Source: Olivibacter oleidegradans | Lineage (GTDB): Bacteria; Bacteroidota; Bacteroidia; Sphingobacteriales; Sphingobacteriaceae | Assembly (NCBI RefSeq): GCF_042432805.1 | Contig: NZ_JBHLWO010000001.1 | Coordinates: 1,612,001-1,676,000, forward strand | Reading direction: 5' to 3' | DNA length: 64,000 bases | Shown: positions 55,204-63,661 of the stretch, piece after piece | How positions within the stretch are numbered: the first letter of the stretch is position 1 | Layout of the letters: each line of letters begins with the position of its first letter | Made by a program: the position numbers and the translations under genes | The notes under the pieces: generated by a model | Database searches by the model: none | Told to the model about the DNA's origin: nothing | Seen by the model: only the letters and a program-made list of their open reading frames with translations

Positions 55204-56370
55204 TTACCTCCTTAGCTGTTGTCTCTTACGAAAGACGAAAGGGCTGCAACCATAGATCTGTTTAAACTGGCGTGCTACATTTTTGCTGTCCTCGTAACCC
55301 AAATCGAGCGCAATCTCATAAATTGCATGATCTGTTTGTAGGATTTTTTCGGCAAATTTTTCCATCCTTAAGGTCGAAATATACTTGTAGATAGGCATTC
55401 CCGTACATTCCAAAAATCGTTTCTCCAATACACGCCTGGATAAAGGAATCACCTTTAATACATCTTGTACACACAGGTTTTTCTCAATATTATGATGGAT
55501 ATACTTTAAAGAAGCCGCCACTTGGATGTCGTTAGTTGCATAAATATCGGTGGATTGGCGAGTAATAATCTGCAGTGGTCCGACATAAATATCTTCACCA
55601 TTATAGGTGTCTGTCAGGATCATTTGTTCCATCCTATGTGCCGCTTGATACCCGCCCTTCTCTGCATTTAGTGAAATACTTGATAAGGGCGGATCGGAGA
55701 GTTCACAGATCATTTCGTCGTTGTCAACCCCTAATACGGCAATATCTTCGGGAATACGGATATGGGATAACCGACATGCTTCCGTAATATGTTGTCCCTG
55801 ATTATCATCGCAGGCCATCAAAGCAATCGGTTTCGGTAGCGATTTGAGCCACCGACTCAACGCGCTGGGGCGGTAGTACCATAATTCATCGGCAGTAGGC
55901 CCGGTATGTTCAAAATAGTGTACCGAAAATCCCGCATATGCCAATCGCTGTTCAAATCCTGTAGCCCGTTCTCGCGACCAGACAATATCTTTGAACCCAT
56001 AAAAAGCAAAGTGGGTAAAGCCCTTTTTTAAGAAATATTCTGCGGCCATGGCACCTGCTTCAAAATAGCCTCCGGTGATATTGGGAATGTTATGAAAACG
56101 CTCCTTAAAATCCTGCGCGATAACTTTAATATTGGCATCCAGTAACCGGTCGATTTCCGGATCATTGTATAGCTGACCAATGATTCCGTGCGCTCCCCAC
56201 TCTTTTGCCCACCGCAAAATCCCTGACATGCCCAAAGTTTCCCGATGAAACAAAGGCATGGAGCAAAACAGCCATTTTCCGGACTCTTTAGCATAAGCCT
56301 TTATACCTTTCAACAGGCTCTTGCTGTATTCTTCGGCAAAATCGAGGAGCAGAATCACTTTGTAAACCAT
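55204..56370 (-). CDS. XylR-like transcriptional regulator (sugar-binding domain plus AraC HTH)
   Basis: 388 residues. The N-terminal part (about 1-270) is a LacI/periplasmic-binding type sensor: HGIIGQLYNDPEIDRLLDANIKVIAQDF, FAFYGFKDIVWSRERATGFEQRL, IALMACDDNQGQHITEACR and AVLGVDNDEMICELSDPPLSSI. An AraC-type HTH follows at about 285-385 (VIPLSRRVLEKRFLECTGMPIYKY, EIALDLGYEDSKNVARQFKQIYG). In Bacteroidota such regulators bind a monosaccharide and activate catabolic genes. Neighbours suggest control of the GH2 operon or the ROK kinase. Confidence 0.88.
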   Translation of the reverse strand: MVYKVILLLDFAEEYSKSLLKGIKAYAKESGKWLFCSMPLFHRETLGMSGILRWAKEWGAHGIIGQLYNDPEIDRLLDANIKVIAQDFKERFHNIPNITGGYFEAGAMAAEYFLKKGFTHFAFYGFKDIVWSRERATGFEQRLAYAGFSVHYFEHTGPTADELWYYRPSALSRWLKSLPKPIALMACDDNQGQHITEACRLSHIRIPEDIAVLGVDNDEMICELSDPPLSSISLNAEKGGYQAAHRMEQMILTDTYNGEDIYVGPLQIITRQSTDIYATNDIQVAASLKYIHHNIEKNLCVQDVLKVIPLSRRVLEKRFLECTGMPIYKYISTLRMEKFAEKILQTDHAIYEIALDLGYEDSKNVARQFKQIYGCSPFVFRKRQQLRR

Positions 56371-56589
56371 CGCTATTTAAAAATTAGTTCTTTGCCATCT
56401 ATGCATCACCTCTTATGTTATTTATTGAATCAGGTTTATATCGGTAGGATTCATTTGCATGTATTTCGATTAAAAGCTTATAAATCCCGATACGCAATAC
56501 GTACAATAAAGTTAAACATAAATGGCCAACACCGATCTTTTTCCCGCAAATTGTTAGACCTAAAAATTATTACATTTATGTATCTCCCA

Positions 56590-57453
56590 TTAAATCCTAG
56601 TTCCCTTTGCAAGTACATTCATATCAAATTGGATTAAGGAGGCTGCGCCCAAAAGTGCAATATGCGAATGCTCGGAAGCCAACACGCGCACCTTTTGTAA
56701 GGTGTTGGAATAAGCAAAAGACCTCATTGACTCTTCCATGCTTTTCTTAAAAAGAGGGTAGGCCTTGGAGATGGACCCGCCTAATACGACCACTTCGGGA
56801 TCGTAGGCGTAAAGCATTATTTTCAGTGCCTCGCCAACGTGAAGGCCAAACTCTTCCCAAAGCCTTATTGCCTCATGATCACCTCCAATAGCTTCTTTTG
56901 CGATCTCTTCTGCACTTTTTTGCATACGATCCATAAAAAACTGACTGCCTACATATTCTTCCAGTGTTTTATTCAGGTACGGTAAGAGTCCGATTTCGCC
57001 GGCCCCGCAATTATGGCCCATATAAAGCTGATGATTGAGTATCAGCCCTGCCCCCATACCCGTTCCGATTGTAACGCCAATAAGCGATCCTATCCCCTTT
57101 GCTACACCATAGTGATATTCGCCTAAGGTAAAGCAATTCACGTCGTTATTTATCTTCACGGGCAGGTGAAGCCGTTCCTGTACAATTCGTTTCAATTCAA
57201 GCCTTTTCCAAGCAGGAATATTCGCTACATCATATACCACGCCCTGTTCAATATCCACGACTGATGGAACGCCAATCCCGATTCCTTCAACGGCTTGGGT
57301 GGTTAGTGGTTTAATTGTTTCTATAAGTTGGTAGAGCGTAGCATCCATTGAATCCTTGTTTTGCAGTGCGCATTGATTTTGATGAATAACAACACCATTT
57401 TCTATCAATCCGGCACGAATATTAGTGCCTCCTATATCTACACCTATTACCAT
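56590..57453 (-). CDS. ROK family sugar kinase
   Basis: 287 residues. The ATP phosphate-binding motif DIGGTN is at 6-11, the substrate loop at INNDVNCFTLGEYHYG (about 100-115), and GTGMGAGLILN and CGAGEIGLLPY near 132-160. The zinc motif CxCGxxGCxE of typical ROK proteins is missing; GLLPYLNKTLEEYVG stands in its place. ROK members phosphorylate glucose, GlcNAc, mannose or related sugars. It lies 219 bp upstream of the XylR-like gene on the same strand and next to the glucosaminidase operon, so an aminosugar or glucose released by that operon is a sensible substrate (inference). Confidence 0.85.
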   Translation of the reverse strand: MVIGVDIGGTNIRAGLIENGVVIHQNQCALQNKDSMDATLYQLIETIKPLTTQAVEGIGIGVPSVVDIEQGVVYDVANIPAWKRLELKRIVQERLHLPVKINNDVNCFTLGEYHYGVAKGIGSLIGVTIGTGMGAGLILNHQLYMGHNCGAGEIGLLPYLNKTLEEYVGSQFFMDRMQKSAEEIAKEAIGGDHEAIRLWEEFGLHVGEALKIMLYAYDPEVVVLGGSISKAYPLFKKSMEESMRSFAYSNTLQKVRVLASEHSHIALLGAASLIQFDMNVLAKGTRI

Positions 57454-57780
57454 TTTTTCGCTGAGTTACAAAGGTTTTTGTTCATACCTTTATAATACGG
57501 GCGCATCTTCAAAATGTACTATTCAATACCTATAAATTTATCCCTTAGCGTGGTTATGCCGTTGGCACTTTCGCTTGATCATTGGATCGATTAGATTGTT
57601 CGAACAAAGAAAGCCCATTGACATGATGTTAACTTTACGGATAGGTTAAGAAATAGTTGTACGTACCGGGAAATGGCATGTTTAAGCCTGCTTGCTGTTA
57701 GCGGTTGAGGCCGCCGTAATCTCGCGTATTTTACTTATGTTTGTGTATCTCGTTTTTGTAAACCCAAATATGACCAATCG
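57454..57780. other. 327-bp divergent region between ROK kinase and cstA
   Basis: The region contains a -7 candidate TATGTTTG at 57736-57743 on the plus strand, 38 bp before the cstA ATG. On the minus strand AACCTTTG at 57470-57477 is one base from the consensus and lies 17 bp before the kinase start. No repeat module is present. Confidence 0.45.
57736..57743 (+). promoter_or_regulatory. Putative -7 box (TATGTTTG) for cstA
   Basis: Matches TAnnTTTG, 37 bp ahead of the ATG. The nearest upstream TTG is 28 bp away, further than the usual -33 spacing. Confidence 0.4.
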
Positions 57781-59622
57781 ATGGAATCGCTAAACGGTAT
57801 TAATGCACTCACCCTCGTTTTTACGTCTATTCTCTTATTTGCCATAGCCTATCGTTTTTATGGCATTTACCTGGCAAACAAAACCTTGAAACTCAATAAT
57901 CAGCATGTTACACCGGCGATTGAATTTGCAGACGGCAAAGATTATGTAGCAACCAATAAGAATGTCCTCTTTGGGCATCACTTTGCGGCGATTGCTGCAG
58001 CGGGGCCGTTGGTTGGGCCGGTTTTGGCTGCGCAGTTCGGCTATTTGCCCGGGACGCTTTGGATACTTATTGGTTGTGTGCTGGGGGGTGGCGTGCATGA
58101 TATGGTCGTACTTTTTGCATCGGTACGCCATAAAGGGCAGAGCCTGGCCACCATTGCGTCCAAAGAAATTGGTAAGATTACGGGGACAGTAGCGGGCTTT
58201 GCCATCTTGTTTATTCTTATTTTAACATTGGCAGGACTGTCTTTGGCTTGTATTAACGCGATGCACGAAGCCTCGTGGTCGCTCTTTACGGTATTGATTA
58301 CGATGCCCATCGCGATTATCATGGGTTTGATCATGCGCTATAAAGCAAACAGTGTCTTATTTGCGAGCATGCTAGGGGGCGTGCTATTGATTGCCGGAAT
58401 TATTGGCGGTCATAGCTTGATGCAGCATGAAGCGATCAATAAGCTATTCAGCTGGGACATTGGCACCATTTCCATTGCCATACCTGCTTATGGTTTTATC
58501 GCATCGGTATTACCGGTATGGCTACTTTTAGTACCGCGAGATTATCTCTCGACTTATCTCAAGATAGGTACCATTGTGATGTTAGCCATTGGGGTTATTT
58601 TCATCCATCCCACTTTAGAAATGCCGGCACTTACTTCTTTCATCCATGGAGGTGGGCCGGTTATTGGAGGACCGGTACTTCCTTTTATTTTCATTGTGAT
58701 TGCCTGCGGGGCTATATCGGGTTTTCATGCGGTAATCGCGACGGGGACAACCCCCAAAATGATTGCCCATGAACGCGAAATTCTTTTTGTAGGATACGGT
58801 GCCATGTTGGTGGAAGGTTTCGTAGCGCTGATGGCGCTGATTGCCGCCTGTACGTTGATGCCCGGGGATTATTTTGCTATCAATACGCCGAAAGAAGGAT
58901 ACGACGCCTTTTTAGCCGCCCATCCTGCCTTACATGGGGTCGATATCGATTACTTTTCGGAAAAGATTGGGGTAGATCTTCACGGTAGAACAGGAGGTGC
59001 CGTTTCTCTTGCCGTGGGTATGGCGCATATCTTTAATAAGATCCCGGGGATGGACACCCTTATGGCCTATTGGTATAATTTTGCTATTATGTTTGAGGCG
59101 GTTTTTATTTTAACCGCTATTGATGCCGGTACGCGTGTGGGTCGCTTCTTCTTGCAAGAGATGCTGGGCGCTGTATGGCCGAAGTTCAATGATAAGAACT
59201 GGATACCGGGAATTGTGATCAGTAGTTTGCTTTTTACTTTCGCTTGGGGTTATCTCGTTTATACCGGCAATGTAAGCAGTATTTGGCCTTTGTTCGGTAT
59301 CAGCAACCAACTTTTGGCTGCTTGTGGCTTGATTGTGTGTACGACGATGCTGATCCGTTTAAATCGCGGAAAACATGCAGTCTGTGCGGCCGTACCCGGT
59401 GTTTTTATGGCTTTTATCACTTTTTGGGCAGGCTATCTGCAAATCGTTGATATCTATCTTCCTCATGGAGAATACTTGCTGGCCGGATTGGCGACGCTGG
59501 CGATGCTGCTTATGCTTGTGGTATTTATAGGAGCCTTCCGGAAATGGTATCAATTGCTGCAATTGAATAGCCATCAGACAGACTATTACGGCGAGCAGGT
59601 AAAGGAGCTTGTGGAGCGATAA
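57781..59622 (+). CDS. cstA: Carbon starvation protein CstA family transporter
   Basis: 613 residues with about 15 membrane segments. The family signature is clear: YVATNKNVLFGHHFAAIAAA, GPLVGPVLAAQFGYLPGTLW, GGGVHDMVVLFASVRHKGQS (about 45-125), and FHAVIATGTTPKM near 318-330. CstA proteins import pyruvate and, in some bacteria, peptides. It appears monocistronic. The stop codon TAA is the TAA of an ATAAGTT repeat word that starts a long repeat block. Confidence 0.93.
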   Translation: MESLNGINALTLVFTSILLFAIAYRFYGIYLANKTLKLNNQHVTPAIEFADGKDYVATNKNVLFGHHFAAIAAAGPLVGPVLAAQFGYLPGTLWILIGCVLGGGVHDMVVLFASVRHKGQSLATIASKEIGKITGTVAGFAILFILILTLAGLSLACINAMHEASWSLFTVLITMPIAIIMGLIMRYKANSVLFASMLGGVLLIAGIIGGHSLMQHEAINKLFSWDIGTISIAIPAYGFIASVLPVWLLLVPRDYLSTYLKIGTIVMLAIGVIFIHPTLEMPALTSFIHGGGPVIGGPVLPFIFIVIACGAISGFHAVIATGTTPKMIAHEREILFVGYGAMLVEGFVALMALIAACTLMPGDYFAINTPKEGYDAFLAAHPALHGVDIDYFSEKIGVDLHGRTGGAVSLAVGMAHIFNKIPGMDTLMAYWYNFAIMFEAVFILTAIDAGTRVGRFFLQEMLGAVWPKFNDKNWIPGIVISSLLFTFAWGYLVYTGNVSSIWPLFGISNQLLAACGLIVCTTMLIRLNRGKHAVCAAVPGVFMAFITFWAGYLQIVDIYLPHGEYLLAGLATLAMLLMLVVFIGAFRKWYQLLQLNSHQTDYYGEQVKELVER

Positions 59623-60239
59623 GTTCTACGTTATAAGTTTTAAGTTATAAGTTTTAAGTTAGGGCTTTTGCTATTGCCAGTGCAACTAATAAGGCTGTAA
59701 GCTATAGGCGCTAAGCCGTAGGCGTTACCGAATACTGCTGCTGATCGGCTGTCAGAGGTCAGCGTCAGCTTTCAACCGCACATGGCCTATCCAGTTATAA
59801 GTTCTACGTTATAGGTTTTAAGTTAGGGTCTTAACGAGCTTTCAGTGATCAGCTATCAGTCGCACTAGCCCTTCTCATTATCACATTGGCTATTAAGCTA
59901 TAGGCCATAAGCTATAAGCCATAAGCTGTAGGCGTTACCGAATACTGCTGCTGATCGGCTATCAGAGGTCAGCTTTCAGCTTTCAGTCGCGCTAGCCCTT
60001 TTCATTATGACATTGACTATTAAGCTATAGGCCATAAGCTATAAGCTGTAGGCGTCACCGAATACAGCTGCTACTGCAACCATTTAACGACTCAACCATT
60101 CAACTACTTCTTAGCGACTCAACCATTTAACTACTCAACTATTCAACTTATTCTTAGCGACTCAACTATTTAACTACTCAACTATTTAACGGCTCAACTA
60201 TTTAACTACTTCTTAACGACTCAACTATTCAACTACTTC
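59619..60239. repeat. Long composite repeat block between converging genes
   Basis: The block starts with ATAAGTT/TTAAGTT words (59619-59660) that include the cstA stop codon. Three related copies of a larger module follow, sharing GTAGGCGTTACCGAATACTG and ATCGGCTGTCAGAGGTCAGC (beginning near 59718, 59927 and 60047; the last is partial). GCTATAGGCCATAAGC words occur near 59895 and 60022. From 60077 to 60239 the block is made of octamers of the CAACTATT/TAACTACT type, the minus-strand form of GTTGAATA, which run into the last four codons and stop of the amidohydrolase gene. No gene is present. Confidence 0.88.
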
Positions 60240-61577
60240 CCTAGGCATCCATTGCCCTGCCTTCATTACCCCATCAATTTGATGGGTGTTTCTGATATCC
60301 GTTAATGGGTTTGCCTCTAAAATAAGTAAATCGGCCACTTTGCCTTTTTCGATGGTGCCATATTGCTTGTCGATGTGGAGGATTTTAGCGGCATTTTGCG
60401 TGGCAATGGAAATGGCTTCTAAGGGTGTTAAGCCCGCGCGTACAAGCAGTTCCAGTTCGCGATGTTCAGCATAACCTTGTACACGGGTCGGCGAGGCACC
60501 GGAATCGGTGCCTAATCCCACCAGTATGCCTGCTTTTGCCATGCGCAATACGTTCGCCAGCGCATTTTTGAGGGCCAAGACTTTTCTTTCGTATTGTGGA
60601 TCTTTTTTTACCTGGCTTTGGTAATCGGGGGCACTGAGCATTTCGTAGACACCCGGTTCCAATGCCTGTTTAAAGAATGGATCGTTCATCCATTCGGGAT
60701 CCGAGGCATAGGCGATAGCAAACTCATCGAGCGTGAGTGTTGGAATATAGGCCACTCGATTGGTTTTCATTTGGGTTAATAAATCGTCATCCACTAATTG
60801 ATCGCGAATGCTATGGCCAAGCACGTCGACACCATCGGCAACGAGTTGACGGGCGTCCTCCAGGTTGTACACATGCGCTACTACGGGAATACTGTGCTTA
60901 TGAGCTTCTTGGATGATGGCTTGGTATATAGAGCGGTCCATTTTTTTTGCGGTACCACCGAAATCGTCTACCCATATTTTGACAGCTTGAGGTTTATATT
61001 GCATTAATTGGTCCATCAAGGCAGGTACTTCTGAAGCGTTTGTTGGCCGATAGAGTAGATCCATGGGCGAACCGGTGGGTACCGCTCCCGGAACATTGAA
61101 ACCAATGCCCGCTGAAAACAGTCGCGCGCCGTCCAATTGCCCATTTTTGAGCGAATCGTATAGTTGATTTTCAAATAACAACGGTCGGTCGGTGCCCATA
61201 GAAAGGACCTGTAAGATGCCATATTGTTGATATTTTCGCAACTGGCGCAGTATGTTTCCCCGTGTAAAATTTTCCGCACTGGCTGATGTTCCTTTCAAGG
61301 TGCCGATATGTACATGTGCACTGATAAAAGCAGGAAGAACTGTTTTTCCAGCGAGATTGATCACTTTTGCATCGCTTGTATCTAATTGGGAATCAATCGC
61401 AGCAATGAGGCCATTGAAAATGGCTATATCGGCTTGACGGGGGGCCGCACCGGTTCCATCAATTACCAAGGCATCTTTTAATATTATTTTTGTGTCATCA
61501 GCGGTGTCAGCTTCTTGGCGAGAGGAAGAGCAGGCAAGGAAGAATAAAAGCAAAAGGAATAGCAATAATTTGTCCAT
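60225..61577 (-). CDS. Amidohydrolase family lipoprotein
   Basis: 450 residues. Lipobox LAC at residue 16. The metal-dependent hydrolase fold shows His88 and His90 in SAHVHIG, a Lys in AVKIWVDDFGG that may be carboxylated, His in VVAHVYN and LGHSIRD, and Asp in GTDSGASPTRVQG. The end (KVADLLILEANPLTDIRNTHQIDGVMKAG) is the usual small beta-domain. Members of this exported group act on amide or cyclic peptide bonds such as prolidase- or imidazolonepropionase-like substrates; the substrate here is unknown. The final codons EVVE-stop are encoded by octamer repeat DNA. Confidence 0.85.
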   Translation of the reverse strand: MDKLLLFLLLLFFLACSSSRQEADTADDTKIILKDALVIDGTGAAPRQADIAIFNGLIAAIDSQLDTSDAKVINLAGKTVLPAFISAHVHIGTLKGTSASAENFTRGNILRQLRKYQQYGILQVLSMGTDRPLLFENQLYDSLKNGQLDGARLFSAGIGFNVPGAVPTGSPMDLLYRPTNASEVPALMDQLMQYKPQAVKIWVDDFGGTAKKMDRSIYQAIIQEAHKHSIPVVAHVYNLEDARQLVADGVDVLGHSIRDQLVDDDLLTQMKTNRVAYIPTLTLDEFAIAYASDPEWMNDPFFKQALEPGVYEMLSAPDYQSQVKKDPQYERKVLALKNALANVLRMAKAGILVGLGTDSGASPTRVQGYAEHRELELLVRAGLTPLEAISIATQNAAKILHIDKQYGTIEKGKVADLLILEANPLTDIRNTHQIDGVMKAGQWMPREVVE

Positions 61578-61795
61578 AGCTGTCTATATTGGGCGTTTAA
61601 AGTTAGCAATTTGTTTTTTTAACGTGCGGGGCAAATCACACATCGTACCACTTGCATAACGTGCAGGGATTGCCTATGTTTGCCTCAATCCGTGTCTATG
61701 CATAAATTTATGCAAAGCCGAGTATAAACCCAAAAGCATTTTTAATATTAATTTAATATAAAAGACATCTTTTTTGGCTCATTTTGCCTGTTGAT

Positions 61796-62431
61796 ATGGA
61801 TATCGAAAAGCTAAGCGAAACTCAGCATGCTGAAGGCGTTGGTTGCAAAGCCGGCCCTTCTGACACGGCCTTAGCGGATGCTATTCGGCAGGGAGATACG
61901 CGTGCTTTTCAGTTGTTCTATGATCGATTTTACCTGAGGCTACTGGTTCAGCTTAAATTGCTTTCGACTGATTTTCAGTTGGCGGAGGACATTTGTCAGG
62001 ATGCATTTGTACGGCTTTGGGAAAAGCGCGAGTCGATCGATCCATCCAAATCACTACAGGCTTACCTGCGCAAGATAGCTCACCACCTTTTTATCGACCT
62101 AAAACGAAAACAACAACTTCAACAGGTTTGGAATCAGGAAAGGGCTACGGAACCATGCTTGGAGGAAACGGTGCTTGAAAACCTTTATCATAAGGAACTG
62201 AACGATAAATTGCAAGAAGCCTTACAGTTATTGCCGGAGGAAAAGCAGCAAATTTTCCGGCTCAGCCGCGAACAACAGTTGAGCTATAAAGAAATCGCTC
62301 AGCTTGAAAATACTACACCTAAAGCCATCGAACGTCATATGGCAAGAACAAATGCATTCTTAAAGCGCTACCTACGCGAGTATACTGACTTAGCTTACCT
62401 TTTCGTGGTCGGTCTTTTTCTAGGGAAATAA
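61796..62431 (+). CDS. ECF RNA polymerase sigma factor
   Basis: 211 residues from ATG 61796; an in-frame TTG at 61784 is less likely. Region 2 (about 35-105) has QLAEDICQDAFVRLWEKRESI and SLQAYLRKIAHHLFIDLKRK. Region 4 (about 140-195) has LPEEKQQIFRLSREQQLSYKEIAQLENTTPKAIERHM. The C-terminus is hydrophobic (LAYLFVVGLFLG), as in the sigma gene at 5554. It is followed by FecR and SusC. Confidence 0.93.
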   Translation: MDIEKLSETQHAEGVGCKAGPSDTALADAIRQGDTRAFQLFYDRFYLRLLVQLKLLSTDFQLAEDICQDAFVRLWEKRESIDPSKSLQAYLRKIAHHLFIDLKRKQQLQQVWNQERATEPCLEETVLENLYHKELNDKLQEALQLLPEEKQQIFRLSREQQLSYKEIAQLENTTPKAIERHMARTNAFLKRYLREYTDLAYLFVVGLFLGK

Positions 62432-62493
62432 AAAAAATTTAAAGGGAGAGGGGGATGTGAGCTCCTTGTTCGTATACACTTTATCATAAAGAC

Positions 62494-63495
62494 ATGAAGT
62501 ATACGACACACCGATATATCCATAAACTCTTAGCCGGCACCTTGCTGGAGGAAGAGCGGTTGGAATTGATTAATTGGTTTGATAACCTTTCAGCGGAAGA
62601 ATCTCAGGCTTTTTTCGAAGAGCTGGGGCAATATATGGATCGTTTGGATGACGAGCAAGTAGCTCGTTTAGAGGATGTGTTGCAGCACCTGCGAGAACAA
62701 TCCATCAGTACCGTGGCGGCAAGCAAATCGAGGAGCTTGTCCTTCTGGAAGGTGGCAGCCATCATCACTTTATTGCTTGTTGGAAGTGTGGTCTTGCTAA
62801 ATTATTTGAACAAGAGAGAAGCCTTGTCTTCGGAATCCGCAAAGACATTGGTATGGAAGACAATAACGAATCCCGCCCGTACCCGCACCAAGCTGCGTTT
62901 GCCCGATAGTTCGTGGGTGTGGTTAAACGCAGGCAGTAAATTGGTATATCCGGAGCAATTTGATGATTCCGTTCGTTTAGTCAAGTTAATAGGAGAGGCT
63001 TTTTTTGAGATACAAGAAGATAACCAAAGACCCTTTTACGTGGAATCCTCAAGGCTAGTTACGCAAGTATTGGGAACCGCTTTTAATATGAAAGTTTTTG
63101 AGCATGAGCCTTTGGTGGTTACTGTACAGTCGGGCAAAGTGAAAGTAGCCGGTGAAAAGGAGGAGCGGGTATTGGCACCGAATCAACAAGTTGAGTACTT
63201 GGAAGGAATGGGTTTATCGGCGGTGAAAGCCGTAGACGCCTCGGTAAGCGCGAGCTGGCGAAATGGGGTGCTCAACTTAAATAATAAAACCCTTTGGCAG
63301 GCGACACGCGAAATGGAGCGCTGGTATGGTGTAACGATCCGTATTGATAAAGAAAAATTAAAGAATTGCGTGATAGCCGGGGAGCATACCAATACCGGTT
63401 TATATAATGTGTTAAACTCGTTGGCTTTTGTCTTGAAGCTGCGGTATACAACTAACGGAAATGAAATCGTCATTACAGACGGAAAGTGTCCTTAA
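62494..63495 (+). CDS. FecR-type anti-sigma factor
   Basis: 333 residues. The N-terminal sigma-binding region (YIHKLLAGTLLEEERLELINWFDNL) is followed by one membrane helix (about 88-108, VAAIITLLLVGSVVLLNYL), the FecR domain (RTKLRLPDSSWVWLNAGSKLVYPEQF, about 132-157; VLGTAFNMKVF) and the C-terminal DUF4974 part (LNNKTLWQATREMERWYGVTIRI). It starts 62 bp after the sigma gene and is followed by a hairpin and an STN-type SusC. Confidence 0.92.
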   Translation: MKYTTHRYIHKLLAGTLLEEERLELINWFDNLSAEESQAFFEELGQYMDRLDDEQVARLEDVLQHLREQSISTVAASKSRSLSFWKVAAIITLLLVGSVVLLNYLNKREALSSESAKTLVWKTITNPARTRTKLRLPDSSWVWLNAGSKLVYPEQFDDSVRLVKLIGEAFFEIQEDNQRPFYVESSRLVTQVLGTAFNMKVFEHEPLVVTVQSGKVKVAGEKEERVLAPNQQVEYLEGMGLSAVKAVDASVSASWRNGVLNLNNKTLWQATREMERWYGVTIRIDKEKLKNCVIAGEHTNTGLYNVLNSLAFVLKLRYTTNGNEIVITDGKCP

Positions 63496-63552
63496 TTGAT
63501 CAACCTCAAAAATAATAAAATGAAACCGACATAGCATAAAATACATAAAGAA

Positions 63553-63578
63553 GCGGGAACATCGGATAATGTTCCCGC
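63553..63578 (+). promoter_or_regulatory. Hairpin in the FecR-SusC junction
   Basis: A perfect 10-bp stem (63553-63562 GCGGGAACAT with 63569-63578) and loop CGGATA lie 84 bp before the SusC ATG. No U-tract follows. Same position in the operon as the hairpins at 7499-7571 and 30568-30600. Confidence 0.55.
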
Positions 63579-63661
63579 CGACGGCAGCTTAACAATACTT
63601 TGGCCGGTAAGAAAAGCTGCTACGGATTAACGAACTCAATATTCATTAAACACTCAAAATT

